A DNA stretch of 64,000 nucleotides from Nocardioides pantholopis (GTDB lineage: Bacteria; Actinomycetota; Actinomycetes; Propionibacteriales; Nocardioidaceae). The translations under genes and the position numbers were made by a program. Positions 54,542 to 63,084 of the stretch are shown piece by piece. The notes under the pieces are model-generated. The model did not search any database. It was not told the DNA's origin and was given only the letters and a program-made list of their open reading frames with translations. Within the stretch, counting starts at the first letter, position 1. Each line of letters opens with the position of its first letter. Location: assembly GCF_003710085.1 (NCBI RefSeq), contig NZ_CP033324.1, positions 2,427,501 through 2,491,500 on the forward strand, in the 5' to 3' direction.

Positions 54542-55480
54542 GTGAGCAGTCTGGTGATCGAGACGCGCGGCCTGCGCAAGGAGTTCCGCAACCGCCGGGG
54601 CCGCCACGTCGCCGTCCAGGGTCTCGACCTGGCGGTGCCCGCCGGCGGGGTGCACGGCTTCCTGGGCCCCAACGGGTCGGGCAAGACCACGACGATCCGG
54701 ATGCTGCTCGGCCTGGCCCGGGCCACCAGCGGGTCGATGCGGCTGCTCGGCGAGCCGGTCCCCGACCTGCTGCCGGCTGTCTCCGACCGGGTCGGCGCGG
54801 TCGTGGAGTCCCCGAAGTTCTCCCCCAACCTCACCGGCCGGCAGAACCTGCTGCTGCTCTCCCGCTCGATCGGCGTGCCCGACGCCCGGGTGGAGGCTGC
54901 TGTCGAGACGGTGGGGCTCTCCGGCCGCGAGGAGGACCGGTACAAGGGCTACAGCCTCGGCATGAAGCAGCGCCTGGCCATCGCCGCGACGCTGCTCAAG
55001 GAGCCGGAGCTGCTGATCCTCGACGAGCCGACCAACGGCCTGGACCCGGCCGGCATCCGCGAGATCCGCGACACGATCCGCGACCTCGGCGCCGCCGGGG
55101 TGACCGTGCTGCTGAGCTCGCACATCCTCGCGGAGGTCCAGCAGGTCTGCACGTCGGCGACGATCATCGGCAACGGCCGGCTGCTGGCGTCGGGGACCGT
55201 CGAGGAGCTGCTCGGCACCGGTACGGCGTACCGCGTGGCCGTGCCGGACCCCGCCGCCGCGGCCCGGGTCCTGGCCGCCGCCGGGCTGGCGGTCGCCCCC
55301 GAGCCCGGCGGGACGCTCCGCGTTGAGGCCGCGGACCCGGCGCAGATCACCCGGACGCTCGCGGAGGCAGGGATCTGGCTGACCGAGCTCGCCCACCTGC
55401 GCCCGGACCTGGAGACGTTCTTCCTCGACCTCACCGCCGCCGACGCGCTCGGCCGCGACGAGCTGGAGGCGGCCCGATGA
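54542..55480 (+). CDS. ABC transporter ATP-binding protein
   Basis: A 312-residue ATPase. Walker A GFLGPNGSGKTTTIRM, Q-loop VESPKFSPNLTG, signature YSLGMKQRLAIAATLL, Walker B LLILDEPTNGLDPAGI, H-loop SSHILAEVQQ. The YSLGMKQRL signature and the extended C-terminal domain (TYRVAV-like strands) resemble bacitracin/lantibiotic-type exporters (BcrA group). GTG at 54542 has an AGAGG ribosome-binding site. It is coupled to the permease by a 4-bp overlap. The pair probably exports a peptide or lipid substrate, or provides self-protection (inference). Confidence 0.9.
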   Translation: MSSLVIETRGLRKEFRNRRGRHVAVQGLDLAVPAGGVHGFLGPNGSGKTTTIRMLLGLARATSGSMRLLGEPVPDLLPAVSDRVGAVVESPKFSPNLTGRQNLLLLSRSIGVPDARVEAAVETVGLSGREEDRYKGYSLGMKQRLAIAATLLKEPELLILDEPTNGLDPAGIREIRDTIRDLGAAGVTVLLSSHILAEVQQVCTSATIIGNGRLLASGTVEELLGTGTAYRVAVPDPAAAARVLAAAGLAVAPEPGGTLRVEAADPAQITRTLAEAGIWLTELAHLRPDLETFFLDLTAADALGRDELEAAR

Positions 55481-56484
55481 TCCGCCTGCTCCGCGTCGAG
55501 CTGACCCGGCTGCGCTGGCGGCGCGCCGTGGTGCTGCTGGTCCTGGCCGCCGTGGTGGTGCCGCTGCTGATCGCGGCGGTCACCGCGTGGGACACGCGAC
55601 CCCTTTCCGAGGCCGACCTGGCGAGCGCCCAGCAGCAGCTCGAGCGCGACACCGAGACGGCGCGGGCCGAGGTCGAGGACTGCGTGGCGGCCCCGGAGGA
55701 CTGGGGCATGTCTGCCGACGGCCCGGCGCTGCGGCAGGAGTGCGAGGAGATGATGCTCCCCCAGCTGGACTGGTACGCCGTCCGCCAGGAGCTCGACCTC
55801 CGCACCCAGCTCGACGAGACAGTGGTGGCGGTCGTGATGGTGGTTGCGCTGCTGATGATGCTGGTCGGCGCCACCTTCGCCGGCCACGACTGGACCAGCG
55901 GGTCGATGAGCAACCAGCTGCTCGTCCAGCCGCGGCGCGGCCGGGTCTGGGCCGCGAAGGCGATCGCGGTGACCGCGACCGCCGCGCTGGTCGGGGCGGT
56001 CGTGGGCGCGGCGTACTGGACCTTCCTGTACGGCCTGGCCAGGTGGCGCGACCTGCCCGTCTCCGGCGCGGTGGTGGGCGACGGCTACGAGCAGGTGCTG
56101 CGCGGTGCGGTCGTCGTCGCGGGCGCCGCGCTGGCCGGATACCTGCTCACGATGCTCTTTCGCAGCACGATCGCGACGCTCGGCGTCCTGATCGGCGTCG
56201 CCCTCCTCGGCGGCATGCTGATCGCCCTGCTCGGCATCCCCACCCCCGAGCAGTGGCAGCCGGGGGCCAACCTCGCAGCGATCGTGCGCAACGGCACTGA
56301 GGTGTACGTCGAGGTCCCCGAGTCCTGCTACTCCGGGAACCCCGGGACCGGGCCGGGGATCGCGCCCGGCTGCGACGACATCCGGGACCTCAGCGCGGCC
56401 CGCGGGTTGACGTACTACGGCGTGCTGGCGCTCGCCACGGCCGCCCTCTCGCTGGCCTCGTTCCGCCGGCGCGACGTGCCGTAG
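55477..56484 (+). CDS. ABC-2 type permease
   Basis: A 335-residue membrane protein. TM1 (RRAVVLLVLAAVVVPLLIA) is followed by a large extracytoplasmic domain at about 40-110 with cysteines (EDCVAAPEDWGM, QECEEMMLPQ), then five more TM helices at about 115-320 and another Cys-containing loop (SCYSGNPGTGPGIAPGCDD). The plan is that of BcrB/ABC-2-like permeases. The paired cysteines may form disulfides. ATG overlaps the ATPase stop (ATGA). It separates lipB from lipA. Confidence 0.86.
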   Translation: MIRLLRVELTRLRWRRAVVLLVLAAVVVPLLIAAVTAWDTRPLSEADLASAQQQLERDTETARAEVEDCVAAPEDWGMSADGPALRQECEEMMLPQLDWYAVRQELDLRTQLDETVVAVVMVVALLMMLVGATFAGHDWTSGSMSNQLLVQPRRGRVWAAKAIAVTATAALVGAVVGAAYWTFLYGLARWRDLPVSGAVVGDGYEQVLRGAVVVAGAALAGYLLTMLFRSTIATLGVLIGVALLGGMLIALLGIPTPEQWQPGANLAAIVRNGTEVYVEVPESCYSGNPGTGPGIAPGCDDIRDLSAARGLTYYGVLALATAALSLASFRRRDVP

Positions 56485-56503
56485 CGGGCCGTGGGTCACG
56501 GCG

Positions 56504-56509
56504 TACAGT
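56504..56509 (+). promoter_or_regulatory. Possible -10 element of a leaderless lipA transcript
   Basis: TACAGT ends eight bases before the lipA GTG at 56518, so transcription could begin at or next to the start codon. No ribosome-binding site lies in between (TGCTTCAC). Leaderless transcripts of this form are common in actinobacteria (family knowledge). No clear -35 hexamer was seen. Confidence 0.4.
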
Positions 56510-56517
56510 TGCTTCAC

Positions 56518-57459
56518 GTGACCCAGGCTCCCGCTCCCGAAGGCCGCAAGCTCCTCCGACTCGAGGTCCGCAACGCGGAGACGCCGATCGAGCGCAAGCC
56601 GGAGTGGATCAAGACCCGGGCCAAGATGGGCCCGGAGTACAAGGAGCTCATGGGGCTGGTGAAGTCCGAGGGACTCCACACCGTGTGCCAGGAAGCCGGC
56701 TGTCCCAACATCTTCGAGTGCTGGGAGGACCGCGAGGCCACCTTCCTCATCGGCGGCGACCAGTGCACGCGGCGCTGCGACTTCTGCCAGATCGACACCG
56801 GCAAGCCCCAGCCCCTCGACCGCGACGAGCCCCGCCGGGTCGCGGAGTCGGTGCAGAAGATGGAGCTGCGCTACGCCACCATCACCGGCGTCGCCCGCGA
56901 CGACCTCCCCGACGGCGGCGCCTGGCTGTACGCCGAGACCGTCCGCGCCATCCACGAGCTCAACCCCGGCACCGGTGTCGAGAACCTGATCCCCGACTTC
57001 AACGGCAAGCCCGACCTGCTGACCGAGGTCTTCGAGTCCCGCCCCGAGGTCCTGGCCCACAACGTCGAGACAGTCCCGCGGATCTTCAAGCGGATCCGTC
57101 CGGCGTTCCGCTACGAGCGCTCCCTCGACGTCATCACCCAGGCCCGCGAGTTCGGCCTGGTCACGAAGTCCAACCTCATCCTCGGCATGGGCGAGACCCG
57201 CGAGGAGGTCACCCAGGCCCTCAAGGACCTGCACGCCGCCGGCTGCGAGCTGATCACGATCACCCAGTACCTGCGGCCCTCGGTGCGCCACCACCCCGTG
57301 GAGCGCTGGGTCAAGCCCGAGGAGTTCGTCGAGCTGCGCGACGAGGCCGACGAGATCGGCTTCTCCGGCGTGCTGTCCGGCCCCCTGGTCCGTTCGTCCT
57401 ACCGCGCCGGACGGCTGTACCGTCAGGCCATGGACGCCCGTCAGGACGTCTCCGCCTGA
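56518..57459 (+). CDS. lipA: Lipoyl synthase LipA
   Basis: A 313-residue radical SAM enzyme. Auxiliary cluster cysteines C57, C62 and C68 in [14 protein letters not shown]; radical SAM cluster C83, C87 and C90 in [24 protein letters not shown] end (here [17 protein letters not shown]) supplies the conserved Ser cluster ligand. It inserts two sulfurs into the octanoyl chain on E2 and GcvH. The GTG at 56518 gives the usual N-terminus ([18 protein letters not shown]) and may be read from a leaderless message. It completes the lipB/lipA pathway that serves the SucB protein upstream. Confidence 0.95.
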   Translation: MTQAPAPEGRKLLRLEVRNAETPIERKPEWIKTRAKMGPEYKELMGLVKSEGLHTVCQEAGCPNIFECWEDREATFLIGGDQCTRRCDFCQIDTGKPQPLDRDEPRRVAESVQKMELRYATITGVARDDLPDGGAWLYAETVRAIHELNPGTGVENLIPDFNGKPDLLTEVFESRPEVLAHNVETVPRIFKRIRPAFRYERSLDVITQAREFGLVTKSNLILGMGETREEVTQALKDLHAAGCELITITQYLRPSVRHHPVERWVKPEEFVELRDEADEIGFSGVLSGPLVRSSYRAGRLYRQAMDARQDVSA

Positions 57460-57503
57460 GCCCGGACGGCTCGCGCCCGACCAGATAGGCAGCACGCACC
57501 GCG

Positions 57504-58253
57504 ATGGCCAAGCAAGCCAAGCTCGACAAGAAGGCCGCCAAGGCGGCCCAGACCCCGGTGGACCCGGCGAAGATGTCGCGTCGTCGACAGCTCGTCGAGA
57601 CCTACCGGATGACGAAGAAGACCGACCCGCGCATCGGGCTGTGGCTGCTCGGCGCGTTCCTGGTCTTCGGCGTCCTCGGCTTCGTGATCTTCAAGGTGCT
57701 GCCCGGGTCCGGCGTCATCGAGTGGATCCTCGCCGTGGTCGGCGGGCTGCTGTTCGGCACGCTCGCGGCGATGATCATCTTCGGGCGCCGCGCCCAGAAC
57801 GCGGCGTACGGCCAGATGGAGGGCCAGCCGGGCGCCGCGGCCGCGGCGCTGCGGATGCTCAAGCGGGGCTGGATCACCGAGCCCGCGATCGCGTTCAACC
57901 GCCAGCAGGACGTCGTGCACCGAGTCGTCGGCCCGCCCGGCATCGTGCTGATCGGCGAGGGCAACCCGACCCGGGTCCGCCAGCTGCTGGCCTCCGAGCG
58001 CCGCAAGCACGAGCGGGTCGCCCGCGAGACGCCGGTCTTCGAGGTCGTGTGCGGCCGCGGCGAGGGCGAGGTCCCGCTGCCGAAGCTGGTGCGCCACGTC
58101 CAGAAGCTCGGCCGCAACATCAAGGGCGCCGAGCTCACCGACGTGCGGAACCGGCTCAAGGCCATGGACGCGAACCGCTCCGCCATCCCGCTGCCGAAGG
58201 GCCCGGTGCCGACCAGCATGAAGGGCATGCGCGGCAACATGCGGGGACGCTGA
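57504..58253 (+). CDS. DUF4191 domain membrane protein
   Basis: A 249-residue protein. A charged N-terminus with MSRRRQLVETYRMTKKTDPR is followed by two TM helices at about 46-66 and 71-92 (WLLGAFLVFGVLGFVIF and WILAVVGGLLFGTLAAMIIF), then a cytoplasmic domain with LKRGWITEPAIAFNRQQDVV and GPPGIVLIGEGNPTRVRQLL. It matches DUF4191, found next to lipA in mycobacteria and many actinobacteria. Function unknown; its fixed place suggests a link to lipoate or membrane metabolism (inference). It is followed by a strong terminator. Confidence 0.9.
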   Translation: MAKQAKLDKKAAKAAQTPVDPAKMSRRRQLVETYRMTKKTDPRIGLWLLGAFLVFGVLGFVIFKVLPGSGVIEWILAVVGGLLFGTLAAMIIFGRRAQNAAYGQMEGQPGAAAAALRMLKRGWITEPAIAFNRQQDVVHRVVGPPGIVLIGEGNPTRVRQLLASERRKHERVARETPVFEVVCGRGEGEVPLPKLVRHVQKLGRNIKGAELTDVRNRLKAMDANRSAIPLPKGPVPTSMKGMRGNMRGR

Positions 58254-58299
58254 CCCTCCCCCTCCCGGACACAGACACCGCGGAACCGCGGACACAGAG

Positions 58300-58335
58300 A
58301 AGGGGCCCGGCGAGCTGCTGCTCGCCGGGCCCCTT
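58300..58335 (+). terminator. Intrinsic terminator after the DUF4191 gene (bidirectional)
   Basis: A perfect 15-bp stem (58300-58314 with 58321-58335) has a CTGCTG loop, an AA start and a following TTCTC. It lies 46 bp after the DUF4191 stop and 31 bp before the end of the converging lipoprotein gene, so it can serve both. Confidence 0.9.
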
Positions 58336-58366
58336 TCTCGTCCCCGGTCCGCGGGGCGGGGTGCGC

Positions 58367-59287
58367 TCAGGCGCCGCCGCCGGCCCCGCCCATCAGGTCG
58401 GCGAGCGACTGCTCGGTGACCTCGCCGGGGCCGGGCGCCTTGATGTCGACGTCGGTGCCCCACTCGTCGAAGCTCATCGACATCGAGCCGAGCGCGCCGC
58501 CCATGTCGTACTCCATGGCGCGGAACATGCCGTCCTCGTCGATGCGGATCTGGTACTCCATGCTCGGCGGCGCCTCCTGGAGCGCGAGGTCGAGCAGCTC
58601 CTTGTCCATCCCGCTCGCCTTCATCATCTCCTTGCTGTCGACGGAGACGGTGTAGGTGTCCATCTCCTCGCCGTCGACGTCCTCCGCGCCGTCGTACGTC
58701 GCGGCCGTGAGGCCCTTGGCGAAGGTGTCGATCTGGTCGCGCGGGTCCATCTGGCCGCCCATCGAGCCGAACGGGTTGTTCGGGTCGTTCAGGTCGATCT
58801 TGAGGAACTTGCCCTCGGCCACGCCGGGGATGGTCATGTACATGGTCTGTCCGACCATGCGCATCTCCATCTTCCCCTGGGCGCCCATCGACATCTCGAC
58901 GTCCATCGCGGGCGGGGTCGTGGACAGGTCGACCTCGCCCTCGGCCTCGACGTTCTGGCCCTGGCTCTTCACGAGCATGGAGATCTCGGCCGTGGTGGCG
59001 CCCTCGAGCGCGGCGCTGTAGATCTCGACGAACTCGTCCTTGTCGAGCGGCTGCCCGGGCTCCAGGGCGGCGGTGGACTCCTCCGGACTCGGCTCGTCGG
59101 TCGGCTCCTCGGTGGGCTCCTCGACGCCGGACGGCTCGGAGTCCTCGCTGGACTTCGCGTTCTTGGCCAGGCTGGTCGAACCGCCCGAGGAGTCTCCGTC
59201 CTCGCCGCAGGCCGCCAGCGAGCCCAGGGCCAGGGGAATGAGGGCGGCGACGGCCGCGCTGCGGACGACGTGGGTGCGGCGGGACAT
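58367..59287 (-). CDS. Lipoprotein, LppX/LprG-like
   Basis: A 306-residue protein. ATG at 59287 gives a signal peptide with the lipobox LAAC and the lipidated C27. An acidic Ser/Pro linker follows (EEPTEEPTDEPSPEESTA), then a domain of about 200 residues with repeated Met-rich strands: VEMSMGAQGKMEMRMVGQTM and YMTIPGVAEGKFLKIDLNDP. This matches the half-barrel LppX_LprAFG/LolA-like fold, which binds or moves lipids on the outer face of the membrane (family knowledge). The unusually high Met content is notable. It stands alone on the minus strand. Confidence 0.8.
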   Translation of the reverse strand: MSRRTHVVRSAAVAALIPLALGSLAACGEDGDSSGGSTSLAKNAKSSEDSEPSGVEEPTEEPTDEPSPEESTAALEPGQPLDKDEFVEIYSAALEGATTAEISMLVKSQGQNVEAEGEVDLSTTPPAMDVEMSMGAQGKMEMRMVGQTMYMTIPGVAEGKFLKIDLNDPNNPFGSMGGQMDPRDQIDTFAKGLTAATYDGAEDVDGEEMDTYTVSVDSKEMMKASGMDKELLDLALQEAPPSMEYQIRIDEDGMFRAMEYDMGGALGSMSMSFDEWGTDVDIKAPGPGEVTEQSLADLMGGAGGGA

Positions 59288-59346
59288 GGGGAACGACCTT
59301 TCTGAGGGGATCTGGGGAGCGAACGCTGAGCGGGTCCTACCCATCA

Positions 59347-59763
59347 TCAGCCCGTTCGACCCGTCAGGGCACGCCAGGTCTGGAGGTCTACGGTCGCGGA
59401 GCCCGCTGCCATGTCGTGCAGGCCGCGGCCGTCGGGGCGGAAGACGAGCGGAGGGATGACCAGGGCGATCAGCACCGAGCGCAGCAGCGCCTGGAGCAGT
59501 CCGATGGGCCGGGGGTCGCCGTCGACCCGGACGACCCGCAGGCGGGTGACCAGCTTGCCGAAGGAGCCGCCGGCCAGCGCGGTGAGCAGCGCCGACTCCA
59601 CGACGTACACGCCGAGGACCGCGAACGGGGCGCTGGAGCCGGTCTCGAGGTACGCGTCGCGGCCGACCACGGCGATGACGACGAGGGTGGAGGCGACCCA
59701 GTCCACCATCAGGGCGAGGGCCCGACGGGCCCAGCTGGTCGTGGGAAGGGTCGGTTGGTTCAC
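59347..59763 (-). CDS. RDD family membrane protein
   Basis: A 138-residue protein. ARRALALMVDWVASTLVVIA, FGKLVTRLRVVRVDGDPRPI and a GLHDMAAGS C-terminal motif are hallmarks of RDD proteins, with three TM helices and the conserved Arg and Asp residues. Function unknown; the mycobacterial homologue also sits just upstream of glnA on the opposite or same region. GTG start. It is divergent from glnA, with 185 bp that hold the GlnR box. Confidence 0.86.
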   Translation of the reverse strand: MNQPTLPTTSWARRALALMVDWVASTLVVIAVVGRDAYLETGSSAPFAVLGVYVVESALLTALAGGSFGKLVTRLRVVRVDGDPRPIGLLQALLRSVLIALVIPPLVFRPDGRGLHDMAAGSATVDLQTWRALTGRTG

Positions 59764-59811
59764 GCCTTCAGGCTAGGGCGAGGCACCATGGGAGGAGGGA
59801 CCGGACCACCT

Positions 59812-59849
59812 GTTACATCCCCGAAACACAACGGGTACGGTCTGGAAAC
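59812..59849 (+). promoter_or_regulatory. GlnR binding site upstream of glnA
   Basis: GTTAC-N6-GAAAC-N6-GGTAC-N6-GAAAC at 59812-59849 fits the actinobacterial GlnR consensus (a and b boxes, 5-6-5-6-5-6-5 spacing) with hardly a deviation. It lies about 100 bp before the glnA ATG and next to the start of the divergent RDD gene. It suggests that glnA, and perhaps the RDD gene, respond to nitrogen supply through GlnR (inference from known consensus). Confidence 0.85.
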
Positions 59850-59948
59850 TGGCCGACGAGAGATTGGTCGGCATCGGCCGGAGCAGAGTCGCCCCGTGCC
59901 ACCAGCTCCCACTCGAGACTGCGCGAACCCGGCAGTCAAGGAGGATGA

Positions 59949-61367
59949 ATGTTCCAGAACAGCGACGAGCTGCTCAAGTACATCAAGGACGAGGGCGTCG
60001 AGATGATCGACGTCCGCTTCTGCGACCTGCCCGGCATCATGCAGCACTTCACCGTCCCGGTCTCCTCGTTCGACCAGTCGGTCTTCGATGACGGTCTCGG
60101 CTTCGACGGTTCCTCGATCCGCGGATTCCAGGCGATCAACGAGTCCGACATGTCGCTGTTCCCGGACCCGACGACGGCGTACCTCGACCCGTTCCGGACC
60201 AGCAAGACGCTCGTGGTGAACTTCTTCATCCACGACCCGATCACCGGCGAGGCCTACTCCCGCGACCCGCGCAACATCGCGCGCAAGGCGCTGGCCTACC
60301 TCGACACGACCGGCATCGCGGACACCGCGTTCTTCGCGCCCGAGGCGGAGTTCTACATCTTCGACTCGGTCCGCTACTCGACCGGCGTGAACGAGAGCTA
60401 CTACCACATCGACTCGGTCGAGGGCTGGTGGAACTCCGGCAAGGAGGGCGACAACCTGGGCTACAAGACTCGCCTCAAGGGCGGGTACTTCCCGGTTGCG
60501 CCGTACGACCACTACACCGACCTGCGCGACGACATGGTCAAGCACCTCGAGGCCTCCGGCCTCCAGGTCGAGCGCGCCCACCACGAGGTCGGCACCGCCG
60601 GCCAGGCGGAGATCAACTACCGCTTCGACACGCTGCTCAAGGCAGCCGACGACGTGATGAAGTTCAAGTACATCATCAAGAACACCGCCTGGGAGGCCGG
60701 CAAGTCGGTCACCTTCATGCCGAAGCCGATCTTCGGCGACAACGGCTCGGGCATGCACGTGCACCAGTCGCTGTGGAAGAACGGCGAGCCGCTGTTCTAC
60801 GACGAGACCGGCTACGGCGGGCTCTCGGACATGGCGCGCTGGTACATCGGCGGCATCCTCAAGCACGCGCCGTCGCTGCTGGCCTTCACCAACCCGACTG
60901 TGAACTCCTACCACCGCCTGGTGCCGGGCTTCGAGGCGCCGATCTCGCTGGTGTACTCCTCGCGCAACCGCTCCGCCTCGGTCCGGATCCCGATCACCGG
61001 GTCGAACCCGAAGGCCAAGCGCATCGAGACCCGGTTCCCCGACCCGTCGGCGAACCCGTACCTCGCGTTCTCGGCCCTGATGCTCGCCGGCGTGGACGGC
61101 ATCAAGAACAAGATCGAGCCCGCCGCGCCGATTGACAAGGACATCTACGAGCTGCCGCCGGACGAGATGGCCGACATCGACCAGGTCCCCACGTCGCTCG
61201 GCGCCGTCCTCGACGCGCTCGAGGCCGACCACGAGTACCTGGTCCAGGGCAACGTCTTCACGCCCGACCTGATCGAGACCTGGATCGACTACAAGCGCAC
61301 CCACGAGATCGCGCCCGTGCAGCTGCGGCCGCACCCGCACGAGTTCGAGCTGTACTACGACATCTGA
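59949..61367 (+). CDS. glnA: Glutamine synthetase type I
   Basis: A 472-residue GSI-beta. [17 protein letters not shown] (N-terminal active-site loop), [21 protein letters not shown] (metal Glu), [12 protein letters not shown] (metal His), [20 protein letters not shown] (the Glu flap), and Y400 in [11 protein letters not shown], the adenylylation site for GlnE. It makes glutamine from glutamate and ammonia. ATG at 59949 is preceded by GGAGGATG. A GlnR box lies upstream and a perfect hairpin terminator follows. It is the last gene of the conserved gcvT-to-glnA block. Confidence 0.96.
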   Translation: MFQNSDELLKYIKDEGVEMIDVRFCDLPGIMQHFTVPVSSFDQSVFDDGLGFDGSSIRGFQAINESDMSLFPDPTTAYLDPFRTSKTLVVNFFIHDPITGEAYSRDPRNIARKALAYLDTTGIADTAFFAPEAEFYIFDSVRYSTGVNESYYHIDSVEGWWNSGKEGDNLGYKTRLKGGYFPVAPYDHYTDLRDDMVKHLEASGLQVERAHHEVGTAGQAEINYRFDTLLKAADDVMKFKYIIKNTAWEAGKSVTFMPKPIFGDNGSGMHVHQSLWKNGEPLFYDETGYGGLSDMARWYIGGILKHAPSLLAFTNPTVNSYHRLVPGFEAPISLVYSSRNRSASVRIPITGSNPKAKRIETRFPDPSANPYLAFSALMLAGVDGIKNKIEPAAPIDKDIYELPPDEMADIDQVPTSLGAVLDALEADHEYLVQGNVFTPDLIETWIDYKRTHEIAPVQLRPHPHEFELYYDI

Positions 61368-61372
61368 TCCTC

Positions 61373-61418
61373 GGTGGTCGAGCCGCCCGAGCCGCTAGGC
61401 GAGGGCGTGTCGAGACCC
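61373..61418. repeat. Short intergenic element with TCGAGC/TCGAGACC ends
   Basis: Between the glnA stop and its terminator lies a stretch beginning GGTGGTCGAGCC and ending GTGTCGAGACC, with GCCGCTAGGC in the centre. From memory, closely similar elements (TGGTCGAG ... TCGAGACC) recur between genes in Nocardioides and other actinobacteria, but this cannot be tested from one window. Confidence 0.4.
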
Positions 61419-61428
61419 TGATCAGCAG

Positions 61429-61468
61429 AAACGCCGCCGAGCGACCCTGTGGTCGCTCGGCGGCGTTT
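61429..61468 (+). terminator. Intrinsic terminator after glnA
   Basis: A perfect 18-bp stem (61429-61446 with 61451-61468) with a CTGT loop and AAA/TTT ends, about 60 bp after the glnA stop. It is the strongest hairpin seen in the window. Confidence 0.93.
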
Positions 61469-61893
61469 GCCGTTGTTGGCCGCTCGTCAGTTACCAATCC
61501 GGTACAAGTTCGGGAGAGCCGTCGGCCGCCGCTCTCGGCCCTGGCGGTCTCGGCTCAACTCGATCGCCCAGATCATCGCCGTCGCAGTGCATGGGCCGGC
61601 AACCGACGCCGCGGAGCCTCGGCCAGCGTGCTACCAGATCGTTTCGGCCAACGCGATCGCTCCCGCGCGGTCGTCGGACTTAGGTGCCCCTAGACCAAAC
61701 GTTCGTCAACGCCGCGGAGAAGGCTTGAGTACCCACGACGAAGCGCCACGCTCCCGTGGGCCACTCTCGAGGCTGACAAGAGTCCAGCGCAGGGCTCATC
61801 CTGACGACGCGTGAACGGTCGGCCCTCAATCGCGACTACGGGACTGCTGCGCGTCGAGATCGTCGGACGCGACGACGCCAGTGCCGAGGCGCT
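61469..61893. other. 425-bp stretch without a recognisable gene
   Basis: Open frames on both strands here have no protein-like character, and no tRNA, att site or repeat was recognised. By eye its base composition is less GC-rich than the conserved DNA to the left, and this continues to about 63750. It may mark the edge of an acquired or decayed segment (inference). Confidence 0.5.
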
Positions 61894-62865
61894 TCAGCGT
61901 CGGGGCTGAATCGTCGCCTTCGGGAGGACTGGCGCAGGCAGGGGGTCGCCGTCGTACCCGCTGACGACGCCGAACCGCCCAGCCGGGTCGGGCCCTCCGA
62001 TGACCTCGGACTGCCACTCCTGACGGAAGGTGACGATCTCGTCGTGGCTACGGCCGACGAAGTTCCACCACATGACGATCTCCTCGCCCAGCGGCTCCCC
62101 GCCGATGAGCACCCCGCGTACGGCGGCGTGGCCCGCGCGGATGACGAGCTCTTCGGATCCCGGAGGGACGTAGCAGAGCTGTCCGACCCCGACCTCGATC
62201 CCGTTCAGCGCTGGCTCCCCCGTGTCGACGAGCAGACCGTGCTCGAAGGCCGGGTTCGCCGGGAGGCGGACCTCGCCGCCGGCAGGCAGGTCGATCTGCG
62301 CTGCTACTAGGGGACTGAACGTCGTCAGGGGGGCCGACTGTCCGAGGAGCTCACCGAGGAAGACGCGCACCGTGGCGGCACCGTGCGTGACCGGATGCGG
62401 CACCCAGTGCTCGAACAGCGGTTCCGTCCAGCGGTGTGCCTCAGGCAGAGCAACCCACAGCTGCACACCGCGCAGGCCTCGGGCGTCCTCGGTCGAGACC
62501 TCTGAGTGCTGGATGCCCCGCCCTGCGGTCATCAGGTTCACCTGGCCAGGAACGACGTAGGCCAGGTTGCCTAGGGAATCGCGGTGCTCGACCTTGCCGG
62601 CGTACAGCCAGCTGACGGTCTGCAGCCCGGTGTGCGGATGCGGACGTGTGTCCATGGTCCGCGCTGTGGATGCCGGTGTCGGACCGAAGGAGTCCGCGAA
62701 GCACCAGGCGCCGATGAGGCTGCGCGCGCGTTGCGGCAGCGTGCGCCGGACCAGCAACGCTCGCTGACCGCCCAACGGAACCTCACGCGGCTCGAGTAGC
62801 TCAGGACCAACGCCAGGCTCGGTCACGCTCACCGCTTCCTCAGGGTGCTGCTCGACGTTGCTCAC
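61894..62865 (-). CDS. Pirin family protein
   Basis: A 323-residue bicupin. RPHPHTGLQTVSWLYAGKVE holds the metal-binding His residues, HRDSLGNLAYVVPGQVNLMT and GIQHSEVSTEDARGLRGVQLW continue the N-terminal cupin, and the C-terminal pirin domain includes ELVIRAGHAAVRGVLIGGEP and a MWWNFVGRSHDEI motif. Some pirins have quercetinase activity; others are regulators, so no substrate is assigned. GTG at 62865 overlaps the stop of the broken glutaminase-like ORF (GTGA). The reading frame stays open upstream and matches the displaced frame of that ORF. Confidence 0.88.
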   Translation of the reverse strand: MSNVEQHPEEAVSVTEPGVGPELLEPREVPLGGQRALLVRRTLPQRARSLIGAWCFADSFGPTPASTARTMDTRPHPHTGLQTVSWLYAGKVEHRDSLGNLAYVVPGQVNLMTAGRGIQHSEVSTEDARGLRGVQLWVALPEAHRWTEPLFEHWVPHPVTHGAATVRVFLGELLGQSAPLTTFSPLVAAQIDLPAGGEVRLPANPAFEHGLLVDTGEPALNGIEVGVGQLCYVPPGSEELVIRAGHAAVRGVLIGGEPLGEEIVMWWNFVGRSHDEIVTFRQEWQSEVIGGPDPAGRFGVVSGYDGDPLPAPVLPKATIQPRR

Positions 62866-63071
62866 GCTGACCTCTCCGTTCTCGTCGACGTCGAGCCGGA
62901 ACCCGGCTCCTGGCTTCTGGGGTGGCCGAGGAACCCGCCGCGCGAAGACCGCACCGAGACGATCGGGATCGGCTGCCGCGAGCTCGGGGATGTACCCGCC
63001 GGCTCTCCGGAGACATCCGACTCGACATCTCCAAGCACCTCGGTCACGTAGTCAGCGATGACTGATCGCAT
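62862..63071 (-). pseudogene. Frameshifted glutaminase-like N-terminus, 69-residue ORF
   Basis: ATG at 63071 has a strong AAGGAGG ribosome-binding site and codes MRSVIADYVTEVLGDVES, then DVSGEPAG. After this the sense frame turns to arginine/serine-rich filler, while the next frame reads YIPELAAADPDRLGAVFA. Together these resemble the first 45 residues of glutaminase A, with one base missing near 62995-63003. The displaced frame then runs on, without a stop, through the pirin GTG. It is therefore either a decayed gene end or, if the sequence has an error, an N-terminal extension of pirin. Confidence 0.5.
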
Positions 63072-63084
63072 CGATCCGCCTCCT

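Noticed and set aside
61449..61814. A 121-codon plus-strand frame after glnA
   Set aside because: It starts within the terminator hairpin, has no ribosome-binding site, and its residues look like filler (many Arg, Ala and Pro).
61469..61893. A tRNA or attachment site downstream of glnA
   Set aside because: No cloverleaf, CCA-type end or T-loop was found, and no duplicated core was seen within the window.
62845..63061. Short plus-strand frames opposite the glutaminase-like leader
   Set aside because: They lack ribosome-binding sites, and the minus strand has a strong one with protein-like sequence.
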